Part shown: positions 18,407-26,348 of the stretch, in pieces
Layout of the letters: each line of letters begins with the position of its first letter
How positions within the stretch are numbered: the stretch's first letter is position 1
Program-made: the position numbers and the translations under genes
Source of the DNA: Bacteroidales bacterium
GTDB taxonomy: Bacteria > Bacteroidota > Bacteroidia > Bacteroidales > F082
Length of the DNA: 64,000 bases
Direction of reading: 5' to 3'
Assembly: GCA_017477425.1 (NCBI GenBank)
Contig: JAFUVT010000033.1
Coordinates: forward strand, 248,001 to 312,000
The notes under the pieces: generated by a model
What the model saw: only the letters and a program-made list of their open reading frames with translations
The model's database searches: none
Told to the model about the DNA's origin: nothing

Positions 18407-19216
18407 ATGGTCAATACAGAGGGATTGCGCGAAAAATATTCCCCAGAAGGTTCGCCGTTGCGTGAACTTCAGCTCAATTTGCTTGATGAGGTTTTGTTCC
18501 TTGACAAGATATGCAAGGAGAATGGGCTGACATATTTTCTTACTGGAGGCAGTGCCTTGGGCGCTGTGCGACATCAGGGTTTCATTCCTTGGGACGATGA
18601 TATGGATATTGCCTTGCCCGAAAAGGACTACAAGAAACTCGTCAACATTTTGCTCAAAACCGAATCGGAGCAGTTTGTGCTCCATTGCAGGCATACTGAT
18701 TTTAACTACACGTTTGGCTTCCCAAAGTTCAGAGCGAAGCAAGGTCATCTTTTGGGCTGTTTTCCGGCGCGTGGCATATTGTATAAATACAAAGGTTATG
18801 GCATTGATGTCTTTTGCGTTTCGGGTCACAGCTACCTTCGCGCATTGGTTTGTGCCAAGATGAGGGCTGGCTTACTTAACGGAATGTACAAATTGAAGAA
18901 CGATGGGCTACGACGCGTTGTGACGAGGATCAATTGGTTAATATTTGATGTTTTACGACCATTGACATTCCCCCTCGATGTGTTCAAGAAGAAGGGCGAG
19001 ATGCATTATGGCTTGGGAATGGGCACACCTTATCACCAGATGCGTGAAGAAGAGATTTTTCCCGTGCGTCAAACCGTGTTCGAAGGAGTTACGCTGCCAA
19101 TCCCAGGCCGTGCGGAAGCGTTCCTTACTCGTATTTTCGGCGACTATATGCTAGTCCCGACTGAAGAGGAAATAAGGAAATCAATCCATAGCCAGGAGTA
19201 CATTCCCAAAGAATAA
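18407..19216 (+). CDS. LicD family phosphotransferase 1
   Basis: LicD/fukutin-type enzymes move a phosphorylated alcohol (phosphocholine, or ribitol-phosphate in FKRP relatives) from a CDP donor to a glycan. This 269-residue protein has the family core LTGGSALGAVRHQGFIPWDD followed by DMDI, with the metal-binding aspartates. The ATG at 18407 is preferred because the in-frame upstream codons overlap the -7 box. It is followed at 22 bp by a second LicD gene and lies opposite the cytidylyltransferase fusion, so it probably uses the CDP-linked product of that protein. Confidence 0.85.
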   Translation: MVNTEGLREKYSPEGSPLRELQLNLLDEVLFLDKICKENGLTYFLTGGSALGAVRHQGFIPWDDDMDIALPEKDYKKLVNILLKTESEQFVLHCRHTDFNYTFGFPKFRAKQGHLLGCFPARGILYKYKGYGIDVFCVSGHSYLRALVCAKMRAGLLNGMYKLKNDGLRRVVTRINWLIFDVLRPLTFPLDVFKKKGEMHYGLGMGTPYHQMREEEIFPVRQTVFEGVTLPIPGRAEAFLTRIFGDYMLVPTEEEIRKSIHSQEYIPKE

Positions 19217-19238
19217 AGATGTAGAAAAGCTGATTAAA

Positions 19239-19982
19239 ATGGAACAGAACAAGAATAAGAGTTTTTTAAGGGATTTTGCTGTGACAATTGCAGTCAAATT
19301 AGGCATTTATCCGAAGATTGTAGCCAGTCTCAACCGCCAGATTGCCAAACGCGAGGCTGCTGCCATCAAGAAGAATGGTTTGAAAGTGTTGAAAAAGATT
19401 GACGAGGTGCTTACAAAAGAAGGTGTTACGCCTTTCTTCGTTTTTGGTCTCCTGCTTGGTGCCTATCGCGAAAAGGGATTCATCCCGTACGATTATGATC
19501 TCGATATCGGTATTATGGATTCGGAACGTCCAGAAAACCTACTCGACATAATGCGTCGGAACGGCTTCGTGCTGAAACGCCAGTTCTACTTCAAGGATAG
19601 CGGCAGAATCTCAATTGAACAGTTTGAATATGACAAGGTACCAGTTGATTTCTATTATTTTTTTGAGAAAGACGAGAATACGATTGCTACCATTGTTTCT
19701 TACAAACACGAGTACAAAGATTGGAAGGAAGCCAATGAGACTGATGGATTCCCAAGCGAAATCATTACTGCAGAAAAGACCACTTTCTCACGTAAAGATT
19801 TCCTTGGCATTCAGTTTAATATGCCTGACAATGCGGCATCTTGGCTTGCGGGATTTTATGGAAGCGATTTTATGACCCCGGTGAAGAATTGGTCATCGGA
19901 AAAAAGCGAAACCTGTCGCCGCCCATATCCCATAAGGCAGTATAGAAATCTGGAAATCGTTGAGCAACAAGCGAAACTTTAG
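19239..19982 (+). CDS. LicD family phosphotransferase 2
   Basis: A 247-residue LicD-like protein with the nucleotidyltransferase-type core FVFGLLLGAYREKGFIPYD then YDLDIGI, preceded by a helical N-terminus. It is shorter and clearly diverged from the LicD gene before it, so the two likely act on different acceptors or positions. Its stop overlaps by four bases the stop of the convergent glycosyltransferase gene. It shares a transcript with LicD 1. Confidence 0.78.
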   Translation: MEQNKNKSFLRDFAVTIAVKLGIYPKIVASLNRQIAKREAAAIKKNGLKVLKKIDEVLTKEGVTPFFVFGLLLGAYREKGFIPYDYDLDIGIMDSERPENLLDIMRRNGFVLKRQFYFKDSGRISIEQFEYDKVPVDFYYFFEKDENTIATIVSYKHEYKDWKEANETDGFPSEIITAEKTTFSRKDFLGIQFNMPDNAASWLAGFYGSDFMTPVKNWSSEKSETCRRPYPIRQYRNLEIVEQQAKL

Positions 19983-21076
19983 CTTTCAGACAATAGTTGG
20001 CCAAGCTTTTCCATCATGACTGCTTCGGAATGATGTTCCAGAAATAGCTGACGCGAATATGCGTTGAACTTTGGCCTGGGATGAGCAATGAAGTCGTTAA
20101 GAGTTTCGATAAACTCCTTGGCGGTGTTGCATTTCCCTCCAATTTGATCAAAATCGCCCGTGTAGCCCTCAAAAGCCTCATCGGTACCAATGATGTTTTT
20201 CCCGTACATCAATGATTCGCAAGTCTTGACTTTCATGCCGCTGCCCTTGAAAATGGGCAGAACCATGATGTCGGCTTCCTTGATGTGTTCAGAGAGGTCG
20301 GGCACGTTGCCGATGACTTCAACGTCGCGCAAGATACTTTCCTCATTCTTGAGACGGTCCATTCCTTTCCCAACCACTTTCATCGTGATATTGACGTTGG
20401 GGAGCACGTTTTTTGCAAACCATACGATGCCCTCGTTGTTTGGAGCAAAATAACTCCCTATAAACAAGCATTCGGGTTTTTCGCGCGTGGATTCGTGAGT
20501 ATTTGTTGTGTCTCCAAGTTTGTCGCGAAACACGATGGGTATTATTGTGTCGGCACGTTTCCCATATTGTTTCGAAAGTACGTCATCGTCGCGTCGGTTC
20601 AGTACGATTGCCTTGTCGGAGTATTTGAACGAAAAGGCGTCGTTATGATCGGCGCTTCGAATAATTATATTCCTAAAAGGGAGGTGCTTGGGTAGCTTTG
20701 CGTCGAAATAGGAAGCCTCCGCGTTGTGGAAGAAAGTGATGATTCTGCCACGGTAGCCACTCTCTTTTAGCTTTTTTGCTATGATGCCGAACACGCTTCT
20801 GTCGATGAAAACAACATCAAATGATTGTGCCTTACTGCACAACTGTTTGACTTTTTTCGGCGTCAATCCAAAGTGATAGTTGAATGGAAAAAACAAGACG
20901 CCATTTAGGTAGTCGCATATGGTACGCTTCTGGTTTTCGTCATGGACATAATAGGTGTCGATATTGGCTTTACCCACAATTTCGGAAAGCGCATAATAGT
21001 GCATTTCAGTGACTTGCTCGCCACCGTCCAAGATTCCGTTGTTCTTCTTGTATCTGATGAATAATAACTTGGTCAT
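19979..21076 (-). CDS. Glycosyltransferase, GT4-like (GT-B fold)
   Basis: A 365-residue protein. Its C-terminal half has the GT-B donor-binding pattern: FIGSYFAPNNEG, then VVGKGMD, EVIGNVPDLSEHIKEADI and LPIFKGSGMKVKTCESLM, where the KT-E region corresponds to the GT4 glutamates. There is no signal peptide, so it is cytoplasmic or membrane-associated. Its start overlaps the stop of the YfhO gene (ATGA), and a GT2 gene lies before that, giving an operon GT2-YfhO-GT4. Sugar specificity cannot be read. Confidence 0.8.
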   Translation of the reverse strand: MTKLLFIRYKKNNGILDGGEQVTEMHYYALSEIVGKANIDTYYVHDENQKRTICDYLNGVLFFPFNYHFGLTPKKVKQLCSKAQSFDVVFIDRSVFGIIAKKLKESGYRGRIITFFHNAEASYFDAKLPKHLPFRNIIIRSADHNDAFSFKYSDKAIVLNRRDDDVLSKQYGKRADTIIPIVFRDKLGDTTNTHESTREKPECLFIGSYFAPNNEGIVWFAKNVLPNVNITMKVVGKGMDRLKNEESILRDVEVIGNVPDLSEHIKEADIMVLPIFKGSGMKVKTCESLMYGKNIIGTDEAFEGYTGDFDQIGGKCNTAKEFIETLNDFIAHPRPKFNAYSRQLFLEHHSEAVMMEKLGQLLSES

Positions 21077-23574
21077 GCTTGGCTTTTTTTCTTGTAGGCA
21101 ATGAAATAGATGGCTGCCCCGACAAAAGCTAACAATATCAGAGATGAGCTCACCAACGAAATCAAGCCTCCTACTTTCCAGATCTTTGGCTCATAGCGCA
21201 TCACGATTTCGTGTTGCCCGGCAGGCACCATGGCGGCGCGAAGCAGGTAGTTGGCGCGAAGCAGGGGCTGTTCTTGTCCGTCAATGCGCATCGTCCAGCC
21301 TCTGCTAGTCCAAATCTCGGAGAAGACCGCCAGCTTGTCCTCGTTTGCACTGAAACTATAGGTGACTTGGTTGGGCTTATAGTCGGTCAGCGTGATGCTT
21401 CCTTCGCTATTCGTGGGGTGGTAGTTGCCCACTTGGCTTTCAAATTCCTTGTTGACGATGGCCGTATGGCGCAGGTCGGTGTCGGCAATGGCGTCAAACT
21501 CTTCGTTGGCGCTGCCGACAAACTTGATGTCATCGGCCAACCAGGCGTTGCCATAGGCGCAAGGGTTGAGCAGTGGTTGGGCCTTGCCATCGTAGATGAC
21601 ATATTTGGTGTTCAGCATGTTAAGCACCTTTTGTTGTTCCATCCTCGAGACAAGGTCGCCATTGGAATTAACGCTCTTGAAGATGCTGCTGAACTGCTGG
21701 ATCTCCTTGCCGAGATAGCCAGAGATGACATCCTGGTAACGGCGCAACTTGGCGCCTGAATAGCCCCCAATTGACTTGTGGAAATAACTCGTGCTGGCAT
21801 CGTTGAAGACGCTTTTGGTCAGGTCGACTACTCTGAAATCCAGATCTTTGTCGGCCAAGATGTATTGGTCGGCGGCAGTGGCCGTGAAAGGCTTGTCGAA
21901 TTGTTGCTTCAAGATGAAATTGTCGTTGTTGAGATAGCGCTTGTCGATGGTGAACATGTCGATGAGAATCAATGCCGCAAGAATGGCAAAGGCTGGTGCG
22001 CTTTTCAGCTTACCTTTCCCATAAAGGAAAACCGGCACGGCGGCGAGCAGGATGAAAAGCAGGCTGCGGAGGGCGTCTTTGCGGAAGATGGCAACGCGCA
22101 CGTTTTCAAGTTGCGTGGCAAAAGCGGCATAGATGGCGCCGTCTTTGCCCTTGCCCATGGCAGCGAATTGGCTCGCTTCTTCTTGGCTGAGGAAGCTGAA
22201 GAACGTCTTCGGCGCGATGTAGAACAACAGACAGATTCCAGCGGTAATGCCTAAAGCGATGTAAAATTTCTTGATGTTCTTTTGGAAAGCGTCGGGGCTT
22301 TTCACGATTTCGGCCAGACCTAGGAATGCCAACAGAGGCATGCATACCTCGGCCATGACCAATGTCATTGAAACGGCCCTAAACTTGTCGTAGCCAGGGA
22401 TGTAGTCAAGGAAGAAATTGGTGAAGCCCATGAAATTCTTGCCCCAACTGAGCAGGATAGATAGCAGTGTGGCTGCGAGCAAGGCCCATTTCAAGTTGCC
22501 TTTCACCGTCAATGCTCCCAAAATGAAGAGGAAGATGACGATGGCACCCACGTAAACTGGACCGCTCGTCATGGGTTGGTCGCCCCAATAAGCGTTGCTT
22601 TGTGCGATGTTGTCCCTGAATTGCCGGTCGGCTTTGTCTAATGCACGATTTTGTTTGCCGATATAGGCTGATGCCCCACCTTTGGCATTGGGAATCAAAA
22701 GGCTCCACGTCTCACCGATGCCATAGCTCCATTGCGTGATGTAGTCGCGCTCAAGGCCTTTGGTTTGGTTTTCCGTGTCTTGGGTCAAGACGGGTTTGCC
22801 GCGCGAGGTCTCTTTGCCATATTCGTAGTTGGCATAGAGTTTTGTGGCAAAGGTCAACGTGCTGATAACGGCAACCGCCACTAGAAGGACGCTGGCTTTC
22901 GCGAAATGCAGCAGTTGTTTTTTCCTTAGGTCTGAAATGAATTCAGCGATGACCAGAATCACGATGATGAGCAATAGATAATAGGTAATCTGCAAGTGGT
23001 TGGCCCTGATTTCCAAGGCTAAGGCAATGGCGGTGAGCAAGCTGCCCCAGAGATATTTGCCCTTGTATGTCAGCAAGATACCTGCGATGACGGGTGGCAT
23101 GTAGGCCATGGCGACGGCTTTGGCGTTGTGGCCGGCACCGATGACAATAAACAGGTAGGAAGTGAGGCCGTAGGCGATGGCACCAAGGAAACTAGTCCAC
23201 ACGCCGACATCAAGCACCAACAGCAGGATAAAAAAGCCTAACATGCTGATGAAGACGCTGCCGTAGGGACTTGGAAGTCCGATGGATAACACTTTGTGGA
23301 CATAGTCGAAGAGGTTGGTTTTTTGCGGAGCGGTGATGTTCCACGCAGGCATTCCTCCGAAGGCCGAGTTGGTCCAAAGTGCGGTTTCGCCAGTGGCCTC
23401 CCTGTATTGGGTTAGTTCCTGTGCCATGCCCTTGTGCATTTCCATGTCGTGTTGCTTGACACGTTTGCCTTGCAGGACAGGGCTGAAGTAGACTAATGTG
23501 ATAGCCGCGAAAGCGAGGATGGCGGCCACGATGCTAAGAAGTTGTTTGTTCTTTTGGAAAAAGTTATTCTTCAT
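21073..23574 (-). CDS. YfhO family membrane protein
   Basis: An 833-residue polytopic membrane protein. About a dozen hydrophobic segments lie between residues 10 and 550, a soluble domain of about 220 residues follows, and a last transmembrane helix and basic tail (AYKKKSQA) close it. The family is GT-C-like and in Firmicutes relatives is tied to glycosylation of envelope polymers from lipid-linked sugars. Loops after the first helix carry KQHDMEMHKGMAQELTQYR and TNSAFGGMPAW, typical of the Bacteroidota members. It is coupled to the GT4 gene downstream and lies 37 bp after the GT2 gene, consistent with a polyprenyl-sugar pathway. Confidence 0.85.
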   Translation of the reverse strand: MKNNFFQKNKQLLSIVAAILAFAAITLVYFSPVLQGKRVKQHDMEMHKGMAQELTQYREATGETALWTNSAFGGMPAWNITAPQKTNLFDYVHKVLSIGLPSPYGSVFISMLGFFILLLVLDVGVWTSFLGAIAYGLTSYLFIVIGAGHNAKAVAMAYMPPVIAGILLTYKGKYLWGSLLTAIALALEIRANHLQITYYLLLIIVILVIAEFISDLRKKQLLHFAKASVLLVAVAVISTLTFATKLYANYEYGKETSRGKPVLTQDTENQTKGLERDYITQWSYGIGETWSLLIPNAKGGASAYIGKQNRALDKADRQFRDNIAQSNAYWGDQPMTSGPVYVGAIVIFLFILGALTVKGNLKWALLAATLLSILLSWGKNFMGFTNFFLDYIPGYDKFRAVSMTLVMAEVCMPLLAFLGLAEIVKSPDAFQKNIKKFYIALGITAGICLLFYIAPKTFFSFLSQEEASQFAAMGKGKDGAIYAAFATQLENVRVAIFRKDALRSLLFILLAAVPVFLYGKGKLKSAPAFAILAALILIDMFTIDKRYLNNDNFILKQQFDKPFTATAADQYILADKDLDFRVVDLTKSVFNDASTSYFHKSIGGYSGAKLRRYQDVISGYLGKEIQQFSSIFKSVNSNGDLVSRMEQQKVLNMLNTKYVIYDGKAQPLLNPCAYGNAWLADDIKFVGSANEEFDAIADTDLRHTAIVNKEFESQVGNYHPTNSEGSITLTDYKPNQVTYSFSANEDKLAVFSEIWTSRGWTMRIDGQEQPLLRANYLLRAAMVPAGQHEIVMRYEPKIWKVGGLISLVSSSLILLAFVGAAIYFIAYKKKSQA

Positions 23575-23611
23575 TGTGTTGAGATTGTCAAAATGGTAAA
23601 GTGCTGCGAAG

Positions 23612-24592
23612 TTACGGTTTTTCTGCTTTGACCGCCCTTTTTTTCTCTAAAATGTCCTTCCCCATGGCGTTTAGGAAGCCGATGCCATAGCCGAAAAGCT
23701 GGCAATAGGCGGCAGGGATGCTGAGCAAAGCGACTTTCGTGCTCCTGTTTTTGAGCAGTGAGTCGACGAACACCAAGACGATGTAGAGCGCGATAGGAAG
23801 CAGCCAAAGCCACGAGTGGAAGGCCGTGAGCATGAGAAGGAGCAAATTGCCCACCACGAAAGCGGCTGGGAGCATGTGGACGAGCTTGAAAGTCTCTGGG
23901 TATTTGTCTTTCAGGACGACACGCGCCTCGCCCGAGTGTTTTACCTGCCGGAAAAACGAGCTGAACTTGACGCGACGTTTGTGATAGACGAATGCCTCGG
24001 GGAAGAGTCGACAACTGTAACCGTTGGCAAAGATTCGGGTACTCAGGTCGATGTCTTCGCCATACCGCATAGGGGCGAAGCCGCCCAAGGCTTCATAGGC
24101 CGATTTCTTGATTCCCAAATTGAAGCTGCGCGGATAGAACTTGTCCAGTTTCTGCTTGCCGCCGCGAATGCCCCCCGTGGTGAAAAACGAGGTCATCGAA
24201 TAGTTGATGGCTTTTTGTATGGGCGTGAACGACGGATGCGCTCGGTCGGGACCACCAAAGGCGTCGCATGGCTCACGGTCGAGTTCGGCTTTGACGATTT
24301 CCAGATAGTTGTCGGGCACGATGACATCAGAGTCCAATATAATAAGGTATTCGACTTGGCTGCGTTCGGCGCCGTAATTCCTCGACGGTCCAGGCCCTGA
24401 ATTGGGCTTGAAGTAGTATTTGACGGATAGTCTGTCGGCATATTTTTGGCAAACGTCTTCGCACTTCTCCGTCGAGCCGTCCTCTACCACGACGACCTCG
24501 AAGTCGGTGAGGGTCTGCCTGCAAAGGCTTTCCAGCAGCTCGTCAACTTCCTGGGGCCGATTGTAGACGGGTATGATGATTGAAAACAGCAT
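23612..24592 (-). CDS. Family 2 glycosyltransferase
   Basis: A GT-A glycosyltransferase of 326 residues, starting at the second in-frame ATG so that it opens with MLFSIIIPVYNRP. The motifs are VVVEDGS (nucleotide binding), ILDSDVIVPDN (the DxD region), GGPDRAHPSF and RYGEDIDLSTR, the ED motif of the acceptor side. The C-terminus has two hydrophobic segments (~250-300), so it is probably membrane-anchored. The first ATG, 18 bp upstream, falls too close to the -7 box. It leads the GT2-YfhO-GT4 operon. Confidence 0.85.
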   Translation of the reverse strand: MLFSIIIPVYNRPQEVDELLESLCRQTLTDFEVVVVEDGSTEKCEDVCQKYADRLSVKYYFKPNSGPGPSRNYGAERSQVEYLIILDSDVIVPDNYLEIVKAELDREPCDAFGGPDRAHPSFTPIQKAINYSMTSFFTTGGIRGGKQKLDKFYPRSFNLGIKKSAYEALGGFAPMRYGEDIDLSTRIFANGYSCRLFPEAFVYHKRRVKFSSFFRQVKHSGEARVVLKDKYPETFKLVHMLPAAFVVGNLLLLMLTAFHSWLWLLPIALYIVLVFVDSLLKNRSTKVALLSIPAAYCQLFGYGIGFLNAMGKDILEKKRAVKAEKP

Positions 24593-24603
24593 TCTTCGAT
24601 TTT

Positions 24604-24636
24604 TTTGCAAAGATAGGGATTCTTTGCGTATTTTTG
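24604..24636. promoter_or_regulatory. Overlapping divergent promoters
   Basis: Plus strand: TTTG at 24604-24607, 21 bp, TATTTTTG at 24629-24636, reading into the methyltransferase gene. Minus strand: TATCTTTG at 24615-24608, reading into the GT2 gene. The minus -7 box lies inside the plus promoter's spacer, so the two promoters probably compete for polymerase. Confidence 0.65.
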
Positions 24637-24661
24637 CGCTATCAAAACCGATATTCCGAAA

Positions 24662-25429
24662 ATGAAGAAGTTAATAGCCCTCTTTACCAAGATTTTTCCC
24701 CGTCAGTGGCTCATCAAGTTGAGCTATGTATTCAGTTTCCTCATCCGTCCGTTCTATCGCGGCGACAAGGTGGAATGCCCCGTGTGTGGCAAGCATTTTC
24801 GTAAGTTTTTGCCTTATGGCTATGGCAAGGCGATGGATAACCGTTTGTGCCCCAACTGTTTGTCGCTCGAAAGGCATCGTCTGTTGTGGCTCTATTTGAA
24901 AGAAAAAACGGATTTCTTCACGGCACCGTTGAAGGTTTTGCATTTTGCGCCCGAACAACCTTTCCTGAAGCGTTTCCGTGCCTTGAAAAACCTGGATTAC
25001 ACCACCGCCGACCTCGATTCGCCCATCGCGGACTTGCATCTCGATGTGACCGCCATCGACCAGCCGAGCGACACCTATGATGTTGTCATTTGCAACCATG
25101 TTTTGGAACACGTCAGTGATGCGAACAAGGCTTTTTCGGAAATCAAGCGCATTCTGAAACCTGAGGGGTGGGCGATTCTGCTGGTGCCCATCAATCCCGA
25201 TGTGGACACTTTTGAAGACCCCACCGTCACCGATCCGAAAGAACGCCAACGCCTTTATGGGCAATACGACCATGTGCGCCAGTTTGGCCGCGACTATGCT
25301 GACGTGCTGCGCAAGGCAGGTTTCCATGTGGTCGAGGACAGGATATATTACGAGATTCCCGAGGCGCAGCGCGAGCGAATGCATTTGGCGCGTAGGGGAG
25401 AGGAAATAGTTTATAGATGCGAGAAATGA
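24662..25429 (+). CDS. Class I SAM-dependent methyltransferase with zinc-ribbon-like N-terminus
   Basis: A 255-residue protein. Residues ~38-70 contain CPVCG and CPNC pairs, likely a zinc knuckle. The methyltransferase part has a diverged motif I region (VLHFAPEQPFLKRF) and the strong family motif CNHVLEHVSDANKAFSEI (residues ~140-157), then ILKPEGWAILLVP. The target is unknown; similar proteins sit in polysaccharide loci. It is transcribed alone, away from the GT2 operon, from its own promoter. Confidence 0.78.
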   Translation: MKKLIALFTKIFPRQWLIKLSYVFSFLIRPFYRGDKVECPVCGKHFRKFLPYGYGKAMDNRLCPNCLSLERHRLLWLYLKEKTDFFTAPLKVLHFAPEQPFLKRFRALKNLDYTTADLDSPIADLHLDVTAIDQPSDTYDVVICNHVLEHVSDANKAFSEIKRILKPEGWAILLVPINPDVDTFEDPTVTDPKERQRLYGQYDHVRQFGRDYADVLRKAGFHVVEDRIYYEIPEAQRERMHLARRGEEIVYRCEK

Positions 25430-25460
25430 TCCTTTATAAATGCCTTAACGAAGTTTTCGC

Positions 25461-26321
25461 CTATTGTTTGACAAGCTTTTTAATACTCACCTCTCCGTCT
25501 TTACCCGTGATGTGGACAAAATACACACCTTTTGGCCAATCCCGCACGTCAATGGCGCTTGTTGTGCCGCTGTACATTTCATGCCCAAGGGAATTGAACA
25601 CGGCAAGCGTCTTTACGGAGCCTTCTATGGCGAAAAATCCAGTGGTGGGATTGGGGTAAATGTTGGCTTTCTGCATTTCGGCCTCTTCAATCGTGGTAAT
25701 GAGGCAGGCATCGTATTCCGGGTTCTGCCAAACCAAATCTCCATCATGATGGAAACACAAGGCACGAGTGTATCCACCCATTGCGCTAGTCCATCCACTA
25801 TAAAGTAATCCCAAGTCACTGCCAATCCCTTCTGTCCAAGTCTCGCCCCGAGGAAGATAATCCATTCCAAACCATATCTTTTTCCTTTCCCTGCCGCCGA
25901 TTTGTTCGAAACTGACGGAATCGACTACCCAGTACTCAAACTCTGCGAAATCGCCGAATCTCAAAGTGTCGCCGACGCTCACGTTGAAGTCATAGAGTAA
26001 CATCTCTGTCTGAAAGCCATATTGACGTTTCCGTCCCCATAGCTTTCCTTCCTCTTCCCTGAGTAGAGCAACCAGATATGGGTTGTCTTCTTCGTTCACA
26101 GTTTCCATCGTTTTTGAGTACCGAACACCTTCCACGAGTGTGTCGCCAGAAATCCAATTGACGAAAGTGTTGTATTTTTCTGGGGTTGGATAACCGGCCA
26201 CCATTACATAGAGTGTGTGCCATTCGTTCCCTTCCTGAAGGACGGGCTCGTATTCCTGTGCCTTGAGCCCAAGCGCTGCCAAAGCCAGCAGCGCAACCAT
26301 AAGTAAGTTCTTTGTTTTCAT
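25461..26321 (-). CDS. Secreted protein with T9SS type A sorting domain
   Basis: A 286-residue protein with a signal peptide (ending LGLKAQE), a beta-rich middle of no family I recognise (residues ~25-205), and a C-terminal T9SS type A domain (IYPNPTTGF...VFNSLGHEM...PKGVYFVHI...SIKKLV). It begins 27 bp after the stop of the giant T9SS protein gene and is probably co-transcribed with it. Function unknown. Confidence 0.75.
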   Translation of the reverse strand: MKTKNLLMVALLALAALGLKAQEYEPVLQEGNEWHTLYVMVAGYPTPEKYNTFVNWISGDTLVEGVRYSKTMETVNEEDNPYLVALLREEEGKLWGRKRQYGFQTEMLLYDFNVSVGDTLRFGDFAEFEYWVVDSVSFEQIGGRERKKIWFGMDYLPRGETWTEGIGSDLGLLYSGWTSAMGGYTRALCFHHDGDLVWQNPEYDACLITTIEEAEMQKANIYPNPTTGFFAIEGSVKTLAVFNSLGHEMYSGTTSAIDVRDWPKGVYFVHITGKDGEVSIKKLVKQ

Positions 26322-26348
26322 GGTATTATTGTTTTTAGGTTATGTCAT

